Source: an uncultured Acidimicrobiales bacterium
Lineage (GTDB): Bacteria; Actinomycetota; Acidimicrobiia; Acidimicrobiales; SZUA-35
Length of the DNA: 64,000 nucleotides
Assembly (NCBI GenBank): GCA_938002965.1
Contig: CALKZY010000018.1
Span: 124,001-188,000, forward strand
Direction of reading: 5' to 3'
Position numbers and translations under genes: made by a program. This document shows positions 25,374 through 33,530 of this stretch, piece by piece; position 1 is the stretch's first letter, and each line of letters starts with the position of its first letter. The notes beneath the pieces are model-generated. The model saw only the letters and a program-made list of their open reading frames with translations, had not been told where the DNA came from and did no database searches.

Positions 25374-25618
25374 ACTCGACCTTTCTCCGGGCTCTCTACC
25401 GAGCTGACCAGGGGCGTTGGGTACCGAACCTGGCAACCTCAACATGCTGGCAGGCCAGCCTCTCACACCCTCCAGCCACCCTAGGAGGGGCCGAAAGATT
25501 CCGCAGAGAAGACCGGTGTCACGAATCCGGCAACCATCAGGTCAAAAGTTAGGGATCAGGTAGCGATATCCGCCACCTCGATGAGTGAATGTAAGCATCC
25601 GCTAGCAGAATGGTGGCC
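25374..25618. other. Divergent intergenic region between the RNase HI fusion and aceE
   Basis: This 245-bp region must contain both outward promoters. I see only short GC-rich hairpin-capable segments (CTGGCAGGCCAG near 25447-25458) and no clear -35/-10 pair or regulator site. Confidence 0.3.
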
Positions 25619-28306
25619 ATGTCCGAAAGCTTTCTTGCCCAGCTACCCGACATCGATCCAGAAGAGACCGCTGAGTGGCTTGAGTCGCTGTCGGCCGTCA
25701 ACGATGCCGCTGGCAAAACTCGGGCCCGATACGTCCTCGGTCGACTGAATCAGCACGCCCGAAGCCTCCAGTTGGGCAACACCGACTCAATTTCCACCGA
25801 CTACATCAACACCATTCCGACCGAGCAGCAGCCGTTCTTTCCTGGAGACGAACACGTCGAACGGCGCATCCGGGCGTTCATCCGCTGGAACGCGGCGGCA
25901 ATGGTGATTCGGGCCAACAAGAAGTCGGACGGGATTGGTGGCCACCTCTCAACGTTCGCCTCCTCCGCCGCACTCTACGAGGTTGGCTTCAACTGGTTCT
26001 TCCACGGCAAAGAAGACGGTCGAGTCGGCGACGCGGTGTACTTCCAGGGTCACGCTGCACCCGGCATCTACGCCAGGGCCTTCATGGAGGGGCGACTCGA
26101 CGAAGAACAACTGGACAACTTCCGGTTCGAGGTCAACGGCAATGGCCTGTCGAGCTATCCGCATCCGCGATTGATGCCGGATTTCTGGGAATACCCGACG
26201 GTGTCCATGGGCCTCGGCCCCATCAACTCGATCTACCATGCCCGATTCTTGCGGTACCTTCACGGACGTCGGATCGAAGACACCTCAGCCCCTCGGGTCT
26301 TCGCCTTCCTAGGTGATGGCGAGTGCGATGAACCTGAAACCCTGGGCTCGATCTCACTCGCCGGCCGCAGCGGCCTGGACAATCTCACATGGATCGTCAA
26401 TTGCAACCTCCAGCGCCTGGACGGACCGGTGCGAGGTAACGGCAAGATCATCCAGGAGCTCGAAGCAGTCTTTCGCGGCGCCGGTTGGAACGTAATCAAA
26501 GTCGTGTGGGGCTCCCGGTGGGACGAACTCCTCCAACGAGACGTTGACGGTGTCCTCCTCAACAAGATGAATACCACGGTCGACGGCGACTTTCAGCGCT
26601 ACGCGGTGGAGTCCGGGGGACACATTCGGGAAGACTTCTTCGGACCTGACCCCAGACTCCGCAAGATGGTCGAACACCTGTCAGATGATGAGCTACGGGC
26701 ACTTCCCCGCGGCGGTCACGACTACCAGAAGGTCTTCGCCGCATACAAGGCGGCTACCGAGCACACCGGCCAGCCGACCGTCATCTTGGCCAAAACCATC
26801 AAGGGCTGGACTCTCGGCGAGGGCTTCGAAGCACGAAACGCCACCCACCAAATCAAGAAAATGACTCAAGCCCAGCTCCTGGAGCTGCGCGATCGCCTCC
26901 AACTACACGACGAGATTCCGGAAGCGGCGCTGGCCGACGGCGTTCCGCCGTACTTCCGGCCGGATCCCGAGTCACCCGAGTTCCAGTACATGATGGGGCG
27001 GCGCAAGGCTCTGGACGGCCCCCTACCTCAGAGGCTCACCACGGTGAGGCGCCCGCTGGAGATCCCGTCGGACACACCGTTCAAGGCGGCGAAGGAAGGC
27101 TCAGGTGGCCGCGAGGTTTCAACCACGATGGCCTTCACCGCCCTGCTACGCGAGTTAATGAGGGAAGAGGGCTTCGGAGAGCGCGTTGTCCCAATCGTGC
27201 CCGACGAAGCCAGAACGTTCGGCATGGACTCCCTCTTCAGAGAGTTCGAGATCTACGCCCCGTTCGGTCAGCTCTATGAACCAGTTGATCACGAGCTCCT
27301 ACTCTCCTATTCCGAAGACAGCGACGGCCAGATTCTCGAAGAAGGAATCACCGAAGCCGGATCGACCGCCAGCTGGATCGCAGCAGCCACCAGCTACGCC
27401 CACCTCGGCATACCGATGGTCCCGTTCTACACCTTCTATTCGATGTTCGGCTTTCAGCGGGTCGGCGACCTCATTTGGTCGGCCGCCGACTCTCGAGCCA
27501 GAGGCTTCTTGATGGGAGCGACCGCCGGGCGGACCACGCTTGAAGGAGAAGGCCTACAGCACCAAGACGGCCACTCTCCCCTACTGGCCTCAACCGTCCC
27601 GCCCTGCGAGGTGTACGACCCGGCCTTTGCCTACGAACTTGCCGTGCTCATCCAAGACGGCATCCGCCGGATGTACGTCGACAACGAGGACGTCTTCTAC
27701 TACCTGACCATCTACAACGAGAACTACGCCCAGCCGCCGATGCCCGAAGGTGTCGAAGACGGGATCACTCGAGGTCTGTACAAGTGGGCCGACAGCCCTG
27801 AAGGTCTCCCCCACCTCTCGACCATCTTGTTCTCCGGCCCGTCACAGGGGGCAGCCCGTGCCGCTCAAGCCGAGCTAGCCGAACGGTGGAATGTTGGAGT
27901 CGACCTCTGGAGCGCTACCAGCTACAAGCGTCTGCGCGAGGACGCGCTACGGATTGAGCGCGAGAACCGACTACACCCCGCCGAAGAGCCGAAGGTCCCG
28001 ATTGTCACCGAGCTTCTGAGCGAAGTTCCGGGACCCGTCGTCGCCGTGTCTGATTACGTCCGAGCTGTTCCTGAGCAGATCGCCAGGTTTGTGCCAGGGA
28101 GGTTCATGGTCCTGGGCACCGATGGGTTCGGACGCTCAGACGACCGGGAAACGCTTCGTACCTTCTTTGAGACCGACACCAACAATGTCGTACTCACGGT
28201 GTTGTCGGAACTTGCGACCGACGGATCATTCGATCGGTCCAAGCTGGCCCAAGCCATCGAGGACTATCAGATCGATACTGATCGCCCGGCTCCCTGGACC
28301 CACTAG
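25619..28306 (+). CDS. aceE: Pyruvate dehydrogenase E1 component, homodimeric type
   Basis: An 895-residue protein, normal for AceE. Thiamine diphosphate-binding motif FAFLGDGECDEPETLGSIS ending in LTWIVNCNLQRLDG, the N-terminal segment DGIGGHLSTFASSA, and the transketolase-like region EGITEAGSTASWIAAATSYA are all present. The enzyme decarboxylates pyruvate and reductively acetylates the lipoyl group of E2. Actinobacteria use this single-chain E1 with a shared E2, and E2/E3 are 5-7 kb upstream on the other strand. An ATG at 25610 would add three residues; neither start has a clear Shine-Dalgarno. Confidence 0.95.
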   Translation: MSESFLAQLPDIDPEETAEWLESLSAVNDAAGKTRARYVLGRLNQHARSLQLGNTDSISTDYINTIPTEQQPFFPGDEHVERRIRAFIRWNAAAMVIRANKKSDGIGGHLSTFASSAALYEVGFNWFFHGKEDGRVGDAVYFQGHAAPGIYARAFMEGRLDEEQLDNFRFEVNGNGLSSYPHPRLMPDFWEYPTVSMGLGPINSIYHARFLRYLHGRRIEDTSAPRVFAFLGDGECDEPETLGSISLAGRSGLDNLTWIVNCNLQRLDGPVRGNGKIIQELEAVFRGAGWNVIKVVWGSRWDELLQRDVDGVLLNKMNTTVDGDFQRYAVESGGHIREDFFGPDPRLRKMVEHLSDDELRALPRGGHDYQKVFAAYKAATEHTGQPTVILAKTIKGWTLGEGFEARNATHQIKKMTQAQLLELRDRLQLHDEIPEAALADGVPPYFRPDPESPEFQYMMGRRKALDGPLPQRLTTVRRPLEIPSDTPFKAAKEGSGGREVSTTMAFTALLRELMREEGFGERVVPIVPDEARTFGMDSLFREFEIYAPFGQLYEPVDHELLLSYSEDSDGQILEEGITEAGSTASWIAAATSYAHLGIPMVPFYTFYSMFGFQRVGDLIWSAADSRARGFLMGATAGRTTLEGEGLQHQDGHSPLLASTVPPCEVYDPAFAYELAVLIQDGIRRMYVDNEDVFYYLTIYNENYAQPPMPEGVEDGITRGLYKWADSPEGLPHLSTILFSGPSQGAARAAQAELAERWNVGVDLWSATSYKRLREDALRIERENRLHPAEEPKVPIVTELLSEVPGPVVAVSDYVRAVPEQIARFVPGRFMVLGTDGFGRSDDRETLRTFFETDTNNVVLTVLSELATDGSFDRSKLAQAIEDYQIDTDRPAPWTH

Positions 28307-28322
28307 ATTCGCCTGCCCCGGG

Positions 28323-28342
28323 GGTGGCCTGACGGGGCCACC
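28323..28342. terminator. Hairpin between convergent aceE and alpha/beta hydrolase genes
   Basis: A perfect 7-bp stem GGTGGCC/GGCCACC with a 6-nt loop lies 16 bp after the aceE stop. No T-run follows, so termination strength is uncertain. Confidence 0.45.
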
Positions 28343-28352
28343 GGCCGTGGAT

Positions 28353-29174
28353 CTAGATGAGCTGGTCTCTGGACTGACCGGACTGCGAGAGCGCAGTTCG
28401 ATCCAGCCAGGCCAATAGCACCGACACCGCTCTGGGGTCGTGGCGCAATTGATGGCCTCCACCTTGGACGAATCTCAATTCGGCTAAGCCATGGGCGTCG
28501 GCAACCACTCGGGCATCAAAGTGCGGCACGGCTTCGTCCTCGGATCCGTGCAGCACAAGTAGGGGGCGGTCTCTAAATCGCTCGGCCGCCTCGACCGCTC
28601 GAACTTCCTTTAGCTCTGCATCCCACCGCTGGCGGTCGGGTGGGAACCGGGTGGATGAAATTACGCCTGCCTTGCGGGCGTGCGCCAAAAGCTGGTCGGG
28701 GTCGGCAGCCCAATCATCGAAGTCGGCAGGCGCTCCGACGACGACGGCCCCCGTCACATCGTCGCTATCGACTCCTGCAACCAACCCAACCGAGCCTCCG
28801 GTTCCAAAGCCACAGATCCAAAGCGTGTCCGGCTGGACTTCCGCCTTCAAGAAGCGGATGGCCGAAGCCGCATCGTCGACCCAGCGAGCCAGGCTGAACT
28901 CCCCACCTGACTGGCCACAACCTCTGAATCGGACCGTCATAGCGTCCCAGCCGAAGTCAACACAGATTCGCTGGCAGAGCTCCGGCATATCGCGTCCTGT
29001 ATCGGCGGACGATACATCAGCGCTGGGGAAGCCATGGAAGAAGATCACGGCGTTGCTCTTTCGCCGCCCGACTGAGGGGGCACGCACCAACTCGCCTTCG
29101 AGCGAGACCCCACCCGCCGAGCGCACCTCGATAGGTTCCAAGGCTGGCTCTGGGCTCTTGGATAGCTGAGTCAT
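28353..29174 (-). CDS. Alpha/beta-hydrolase-fold protein with Gly at the nucleophile position
   Basis: A 273-residue protein with the alpha/beta hydrolase layout: the oxyanion strand AVIFFHGFPS (43-51), VRFRGCGQSGGEFS (81-94), a nucleophile elbow, then LVLHGSEDEAVP with the acidic residue and GGGHQLRHDP with the His. At the elbow the usual G-x-S-x-G reads ICGFGTGGS, placing Gly124 where the catalytic Ser belongs. Ser128 is four residues later and not in the elbow. It may be non-hydrolytic or use another nucleophile. Overall shape resembles COG2945-like or serine-aminopeptidase-like enzymes. It converges with aceE. Confidence 0.78.
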   Translation of the reverse strand: MTQLSKSPEPALEPIEVRSAGGVSLEGELVRAPSVGRRKSNAVIFFHGFPSADVSSADTGRDMPELCQRICVDFGWDAMTVRFRGCGQSGGEFSLARWVDDAASAIRFLKAEVQPDTLWICGFGTGGSVGLVAGVDSDDVTGAVVVGAPADFDDWAADPDQLLAHARKAGVISSTRFPPDRQRWDAELKEVRAVEAAERFRDRPLLVLHGSEDEAVPHFDARVVADAHGLAELRFVQGGGHQLRHDPRAVSVLLAWLDRTALSQSGQSRDQLI

Positions 29175-29233
29175 CGCTCTCCGCTGCTCGACATCTTCGC
29201 TGCCCCCAACTGCTGCGACGACACTACGCCGCC

Positions 29234-29437
29234 CTAGTCGTGTCCCGTGCCGTTAAACGGACGGTAGCCACGATTGCGGGCTTCCGCCAGCGTGTCGGGT
29301 GCAAACGACGCATAGGTTCCGGCGTCCATCAACTCGTCGACGAGGCCGGTGTCAACCATGTTGTCGACGTCATAAACAATCTGCGACCTCTTGTCGCCCA
29401 CCCAACGAAAATGCTCGAACTTGCCCGGTCGTTTCAC
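29234..29437 (-). CDS. Small conserved-looking protein, unknown function
   Basis: A 67-residue hydrophilic protein, starting KRPGKFEHFRWVGDKRSQ and ending APDTLAEARNRGYRPF. The sequence has the balanced charge and Trp/Tyr content of a real small protein, and I have an impression of similar short proteins in other actinobacteria but cannot name a family. No Cys or membrane segment. Its start is only 28 bp from a perfect intrinsic terminator on the same strand, so an upstream RNA leader may control it. Confidence 0.6.
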   Translation of the reverse strand: MKRPGKFEHFRWVGDKRSQIVYDVDNMVDTGLVDELMDAGTYASFAPDTLAEARNRGYRPFNGTGHD

Positions 29438-29464
29438 GCCCCCAACGTATCAGCCGGTCTGGGC

Positions 29465-29503
29465 AAAAAAGAAGACCGGACCGGGTCAAAGCCCGGTCCG
29501 GTC
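29465..29503 (-). terminator. Perfect intrinsic terminator on the minus strand
   Basis: On the minus strand, GGACCGGACCGGG-like text forms a perfect 12-bp stem (29492-29503 with 29474-29485) around a 6-nt loop, followed by UUCUUUUUU. No annotated minus-strand gene lies immediately upstream, and the small gene at 29437 begins just after it. This makes it either the end of an unrecognised RNA or an attenuator in the leader of that gene. Confidence 0.85.
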
Positions 29504-29829
29504 CACACATTTCTGGAAACCGACACCCTGACGCCCTTGCGGGCCGATTCGAGCGGGACTTGCTCAAGTCAGGGAATCGTGGTGGCTGGTTGGTTTACAC
29601 CAACCATCCAGACCTGGTTAGCGGTCAGCCACCCCCAAGGTCCCAAATCGTATTCCGTGCAAGTTGGACCACCTCCTTCCTCTTGGTGACCACATTGTTG
29701 CACAGGCGTCGAAGATGTGCCGGGCTTTTGTCGACCCTGGCAACATGGCCACTACTGTTTGGACACGAACCAACCAGTCGGCGGTCTGCCGTCGGAGTTC
29801 CAAACAGGCACAAGAGAGACGGAGAGAAC
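29504..29829. other. Non-coding stretch with hairpins, candidate RNA leader on the minus strand
   Basis: No convincing protein gene. It contains a perfect 8-bp hairpin with a 4-nt loop at 29587-29606 (TGGTTGGT/ACCAACCA), and on the minus strand a GGAAGGAGGTGG segment at about 29670-29681. Behind that segment a short frame ends ...NTIWDLGGG before a TGA. The right end contains the ribosome-binding site (GGAGAG) of the SDR gene at 29830. I could not match it to SRP RNA, tmRNA, RNase P or a known riboswitch. Confidence 0.4.
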
Positions 29830-30684
29830 ATGGACATCAAAAACTCGGTCGCAGTGGTCACCGGTGGAGGCTCGGGAATCGGCGAGTCGTTGTGTCACGC
29901 CTTCGCCGCTGGCGGAGCCAGGCACGTCGTGGCCATTGACCTGGACGGCGACGGCGCTCGGGAGGTGGCAAACGCCATCGGCGGCTCATCATGCACAGCC
30001 GAAGGCGTTGAACTTGATGTTTCCAACGAACAGGGCATCGCTGACCTCGTGTCAGACATAGAGGACGCTCATGGCCCTATCGGAGTCTTTTGTTCGAACG
30101 CTGGATTCGTTACAACAGGTGGTGTCGAAGAGTCGAATGACATCATCAGCTCCATGTGGGACGTTCACGTCTTGTCGCATATCTACGCCGCCAGAGCTGT
30201 TCTGCCTTCGATGATCGCCGCCGGTCAAGGCCATCTGCTTAACACTGCGTCGGCAGCTGGGCTGCTGTCTCAGATTGGCTCCATGAGCTACACCGTGACC
30301 AAACACGCCGCCGTTGGCCTGGCCGAGTGGCTGGCCATTACTCACCACCACCAGGGAATAGGAGTGTCAGTTCTGTGCCCCCAGGCGGTTCGCACCAACA
30401 TCTTGGCCAACAGCCCCGACAACCGCGACGTCTCGTCGATAGACGACATCGACGGTGGCGTAGCCGGTGGAGATGGAGTTCTTGAGCCGGGTGAGGTCGC
30501 CCAACAATGTCTAGACGCGATCGCCAACGATCGTTTCTGGGTACTCCCCCACCCCGAGGTGGCCGAGTACGTGACTCGTAAAGCCACCGATGTTGAGCGC
30601 TGGCTTAACGGCATGAGGCGTTTCCAGGCTGCGATCTATCAAGATCAGCCGCTGCCCGGTGACGGTATCGCCCCCGACGTGTAG
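29830..30684 (+). CDS. Short-chain dehydrogenase/reductase
   Basis: A 284-residue protein starting at the ATG at 29830 behind GGAGAG. NAD(P)-binding TGGGSGIGESL near the N-terminus, NAG motif CSNAGFV, catalytic Ser in NTASAAGLLSQ and the active site YTVTK. The acidic residue after the second strand (VAIDLDG) suggests NAD rather than NADP. SDR enzymes oxidise or reduce alcohols and ketones; the substrate cannot be inferred. It stands alone between a non-coding stretch and a convergent toxin gene. Confidence 0.9.
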   Translation: MDIKNSVAVVTGGGSGIGESLCHAFAAGGARHVVAIDLDGDGAREVANAIGGSSCTAEGVELDVSNEQGIADLVSDIEDAHGPIGVFCSNAGFVTTGGVEESNDIISSMWDVHVLSHIYAARAVLPSMIAAGQGHLLNTASAAGLLSQIGSMSYTVTKHAAVGLAEWLAITHHHQGIGVSVLCPQAVRTNILANSPDNRDVSSIDDIDGGVAGGDGVLEPGEVAQQCLDAIANDRFWVLPHPEVAEYVTRKATDVERWLNGMRRFQAAIYQDQPLPGDGIAPDV

Positions 30685-30716
30685 CCGGGCCTCCATCCGG
30701 ACGTGGACTCGGTGGG

Positions 30717-31157
30717 TCAGGCCTGCAACATTTCGTGGGCCGAGCGTGCGACCTTCACTTGATCAACCTCGAACCCTAGGTCGGCGGCGGCAGCGGCTTG
30801 GCGTCCGTCGAGGGTGACGAACCGAAGCGGGCGTTCTATGCGGTCGAACGCCGCAAGGTGGATGGCGGGAGAAAGCGGAATTCCGTAGGAGACGGCCAGG
30901 TCGGTCGCCAGGTCAAGACATTCACCGTCGACGGGAACCACCCAGAACGTTTCCCACAGTCGTCCTACCTTGTCTGCGATGCGCTGGGCTGAGAGGCTGT
31001 CGGCCACGACCTCGTCGAGGACCACTGATACTTCGGGCCGGCACAACGCTGAGACTACGACATCGTCGGCCTCTTCGATCAAGGCCTGTACACGATCATC
31101 GCCATACCCGGGGAAGAGGCTGAGGGCGGCGGAGGAGTCAAGAGCCAGAATCATCAT
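30717..31157 (-). CDS. vapC: VapC-like PIN-domain toxin with an altered active site
   Basis: A 146-residue PIN protein. The first acidic residue Asp7 (LALDSSA), Glu42 (CRPEVSV) and the late Asp117 (VTLDGRQ) are in place. The usual 'DAIHLA' Asp is replaced: the text reads LSPAIHLAAF, with Pro97 at that position. VapC toxins cut tRNA or rRNA with Mg2+ held by the acidic cluster; this change may weaken activity. The ATG overlaps the antitoxin stop by one base (TGATG), so the two are translationally coupled. Confidence 0.85.
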   Translation of the reverse strand: MMILALDSSAALSLFPGYGDDRVQALIEEADDVVVSALCRPEVSVVLDEVVADSLSAQRIADKVGRLWETFWVVPVDGECLDLATDLAVSYGIPLSPAIHLAAFDRIERPLRFVTLDGRQAAAAADLGFEVDQVKVARSAHEMLQA

Positions 31158-31516
31158 CAGCCCCGAATTCGCGCCAGAAGCCGCGTTGTATCTATACCAA
31201 TCGCCGGGCCGGCTGGCAGGTGACGTCCCCGCCGGGGCCTATCGAGCGATGGAGTCGAGGAGCCGTTAGCGCCGGGGCGTCCAATGCCACCGCTGCGGGC
31301 CAGAGCTTCGAGCGAACTGGCGCCGTCACGCTCCAGCGGTGCAAGGCGGGCACGGGGCTCACCGTCGACGGTCACGACAATGGTTTCGCCGGCCGACGCT
31401 CGAGCAACATAGCTCGACAGACCAGACCGAAGCTGCCGTACTCCGACTCGGGACTTCACCGTTGGCCGTTCTTCAGTTGGCTGATGAGCTGTCGGCTGTT
31501 CTTCGATTGACTTCAC
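31157..31516 (-). CDS. Phd/YefM-type antitoxin of the VapC-like toxin
   Basis: From the GTG at 31516, 119 residues; a second in-frame GTG at 31459 before KSRVGVRQL would give 100. The antitoxin DNA-binding domain is clear: VGVRQLRSGLSSYVARASAGETIVVTVDGEPRARLAPL. The C-terminal tail (Pro/Arg-rich) should wrap the toxin. Such proteins repress their own operon by binding a palindrome, and one lies just upstream. An extension upstream of 31516 would run through that palindrome and is unlikely. Confidence 0.82.
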   Translation of the reverse strand: MKSIEEQPTAHQPTEERPTVKSRVGVRQLRSGLSSYVARASAGETIVVTVDGEPRARLAPLERDGASSLEALARSGGIGRPGANGSSTPSLDRPRRGRHLPAGPAIGIDTTRLLARIRG

Positions 31517-31544
31517 GAGCTCAAACAGTAGCAATGATCTCGAC

Positions 31545-31566
31545 AATGTGTACACACGTGTACACA
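31545..31566. promoter_or_regulatory. Palindromic operator between the toxin-antitoxin unit and an acyl-CoA dehydrogenase gene
   Basis: Eight-base arms ATGTGTAC and GTACACAT flank a 6-bp centre (ACACGT). The site is 29 bp upstream of the antitoxin GTG and 43 bp upstream of the dehydrogenase ATG. Its position fits autoregulation by the antitoxin, and it could also influence the divergent gene. Confidence 0.7.
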
Positions 31567-31608
31567 TCAGGACTTGCATCTGACGTTCCGCCGTCTACCA
31601 TCGAAGCC

Positions 31609-32721
31609 ATGAACTTCGCATTCTCCGAGGAACAAGACCAGCTCCGACAATTCGTCCGTTCGTTCTTGGAGGACAAGTCCTCCGAGACCACCGTCAGGGA
31701 ACTGATGGACACAGAGCAGGGTTACGACCCTGAGATCTGGTCCCAAATGGCCGAGCAGCTGGGGCTGCAAAGCTTGATCGTGCCAGAGGAATTCGGGGGT
31801 CAGGGATACGGATTCGTCGAACTCGGTATCGTCTTGGAAGAGATGGGCCGCGTCCTTCTGTGCGCTCCGTTCTTCTCGACGCTGATGGCCACAAACGCCC
31901 TGCTGCAATCGGGCGACGAGGCAGCAAAGAAAGAGCACCTTCCGGGAATCGCATCAGGCGAGACGTTAGCAACAGTGGCGTTCACCGAAGAGTCGGGCAA
32001 GTGGGACGAAGCCGGCATCACGATGGAGGCCACGGCCGCCGGTGGCGGTCACACATTGTCAGGTGTCAAGTCCTTCGTTATCGATGGTCACGTAGCCAAC
32101 ATGATCATTGTGGCCGCCCGGGCCGGGTCAGGTCTCAGTCTGTTCGCCGTCGCCGGTGATGCCTCAGGACTCACACGAGAGTCTCTCTCCACAATGGACC
32201 AGACTCGCAAGCAGGCACGGCTCACCTTCGACAACACTCCGGCCGCACTGATCGGTACCGAAGGCCAAGGGTGGGACACTATGGCAACCGCGCTCGATCT
32301 GGCCGCCGTCGCCCTGGCCGCCGAACAAGTGGGTGGTGCCGAATTCGTCATGCAGATGGCCGTCCAGTACGCCAAAGACCGCGTCCAGTTCGGTCGGCCT
32401 ATCGGCTCCTTCCAGGCCATCAAACACAAGTGTGCGGACATGCTGCTCGAAGTTGAGTCAGCCAAGTCGGCTGCCTACTACGCCATGTGGTGTGCAGCGG
32501 AAATGAACGATGAGCTGCCTTCGGTTGCGTCAATGGCCAAGGCGTACTGCTCGGAGGCGTACTTCCATTGCGCGGCCGAGAACATTCAGATCCATGGTGG
32601 CATCGGGTTCACGTGGGAGCATCCGGCTCACCTCTACTTCAAGCGGGCCAAGAGCTCAGAGCTCCTGTTCGGTGACCCGACCTATCATCGCGAACTGCTG
32701 GCTCAGAGAATCGGACTCTAG
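31609..32721 (+). CDS. Acyl-CoA dehydrogenase
   Basis: A 370-residue flavoprotein starting MNFAFSEEQDQLRQFVRSFL. Family motifs: VPEEFGGQGYGFVELGIVLEEMGR, ATVAFTEESG, QYAKDRVQFGRPIGSFQAIKHKCADM and IQIHGGIGFTWEHPAHLYFKRA. These enzymes form a trans-2-enoyl-CoA and pass electrons to ETF; the C-terminal GG(I)GFTWEHP pattern is the usual one in steroid/long-chain-type actinobacterial members. Substrate unknown. It is monocistronic, followed by a strong terminator, and its upstream region is shared with the toxin-antitoxin operator. Confidence 0.93.
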   Translation: MNFAFSEEQDQLRQFVRSFLEDKSSETTVRELMDTEQGYDPEIWSQMAEQLGLQSLIVPEEFGGQGYGFVELGIVLEEMGRVLLCAPFFSTLMATNALLQSGDEAAKKEHLPGIASGETLATVAFTEESGKWDEAGITMEATAAGGGHTLSGVKSFVIDGHVANMIIVAARAGSGLSLFAVAGDASGLTRESLSTMDQTRKQARLTFDNTPAALIGTEGQGWDTMATALDLAAVALAAEQVGGAEFVMQMAVQYAKDRVQFGRPIGSFQAIKHKCADMLLEVESAKSAAYYAMWCAAEMNDELPSVASMAKAYCSEAYFHCAAENIQIHGGIGFTWEHPAHLYFKRAKSSELLFGDPTYHRELLAQRIGL

Positions 32722-32726
32722 TGCGG

Positions 32727-32761
32727 ATGGCCGGATGGTGGCGGACGCCACATCCGGCCAT
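32727..32761 (+). terminator. Intrinsic terminator after the acyl-CoA dehydrogenase gene
   Basis: Stem ATGGCCGGAT/ATCCGGCCAT, one bulged G, then a further 5-bp inner stem with a GGAC loop, followed by TTGTTAG. It lies 5 bp after the stop. Confidence 0.8.
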
Positions 32762-32799
32762 TTGTTAGTTCATTCCGGAACCGCCGGTACGTTGAGTTG

Positions 32800-33333
32800 G
32801 TGGATGTTGCCCTTGCAGTAGCGGTCATTGCCGCCCTCGCCGTGATCGCAGCAATTGCGTTTGTGTCCGTTGGGCATGCGGTGGGGGCAACCGAGTCCAT
32901 GCCGGCCCAAATCATCATCGACGTCGAAGAGTCGGTCGAGTTCTGCGCCCAAGCTCTGCCAGACCATGTCACCGCCTCGCTGAGCTACGACGATCTTCGT
33001 CGATTACTTAGACTTCACCTGGAATGGATCCAGGCTTACCATTGGGCCCCAGCGTCTCGCGACTCAACCCCAATCGTCTTCGAGCAGTTCGATCCAGTGG
33101 CCTATGTGATGGAGCGCTGTCACGTCATCCGACTCGAGGTCACGGCCGAAGAGGCCGCTGCGGTCATTCAGGCCCACTCCGACTACCTTCAGGTCGCTGG
33201 AGCACTACATATCGACGATCCAGTCAACGTTGAGGCCGACCTCTCGGCCATAGGCCTTCTCGGCGATGGCCCCGACGAATCTCCGATGCTTCCGACTACG
33301 CCGAGGTCCGACGAAGATCCCACCGACCCGTAG
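32800..33333 (+). CDS. Membrane-anchored hypothetical protein
   Basis: A 177-residue protein with one N-terminal membrane segment (VALAVAVIAALAVIAAIAFVSV) and a soluble part with two regular helical regions (SLSYDDLRRLLRLHLEWIQ, VTAEEAAAVIQAHSDYLQV). The C-terminus is acidic and proline-rich. A GTG start at 32800 is used; a TTG at 32797 is immediately before it. No recognised domain. It appears monocistronic. Confidence 0.6.
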   Translation: MDVALAVAVIAALAVIAAIAFVSVGHAVGATESMPAQIIIDVEESVEFCAQALPDHVTASLSYDDLRRLLRLHLEWIQAYHWAPASRDSTPIVFEQFDPVAYVMERCHVIRLEVTAEEAAAVIQAHSDYLQVAGALHIDDPVNVEADLSAIGLLGDGPDESPMLPTTPRSDEDPTDP

Positions 33334-33491
33334 CGAAGCCAGGGTCTCCTGGCGGCTGCGGCCTTCGCGTCGGGCGAAATCCCGCCGGATCTTCGCTTTC
33401 GCCGATTCGGCCGTGTACTCTGTGTCCACCTCGTCGGTCGACATTGTTGATCAATGGGCTGCAGTGACTGAAGAAATTCAGAGGGGAGACA

Positions 33492-33530
33492 ATGGTGCCA
33501 TCGAGGCGCGTAACGGGCTGGATCACATGA
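33492..33530 (+). CDS. Twelve-codon upstream ORF overlapping the dctQ start
   Basis: A micro-ORF (MVPSRRVTGWIT) begins behind an excellent ribosome-binding site (AGAGGGGAGAC) and ends with a TGA that overlaps the ATG of the TRAP small-permease gene (ATGA). The downstream gene's own ribosome-binding site is weak, so translation of this peptide probably feeds ribosomes into it. Not demonstrated. Confidence 0.5.
   Translation: MVPSRRVTGWIT

Noticed and set aside
28323-28342. Riboswitch or ncRNA at the aceE 3' end.
   Set aside because: Only a short hairpin is present in a 46-bp gap between convergent genes; a terminator is sufficient explanation.
9311-29491. The short string GAAGACCGGACCGGGT found at both 9306-9321 and 29471-29486.
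   Set aside because: One copy is inside a coding region and the other is half of a terminator stem; a chance match of GC-rich sequence is likelier than a repeat element.
29299-29829. An N-terminal extension of the SDR gene to 29299.
   Set aside because: The translation is Arg/Pro-rich and lacks SDR similarity, and a good ribosome-binding site precedes the ATG at 29830.
31339-31608. An N-terminal extension of the acyl-CoA dehydrogenase.
   Set aside because: It would run through the antitoxin gene and the palindrome; the family start is at 31609.
33205-33444. A minus-strand frame of 79 codons with a plausible-looking N-terminus.
   Set aside because: It overlaps the end of the plus-strand gene at 32800-33333, whose codon use and N-terminal membrane segment are more convincing, and it has no recognisable domain.
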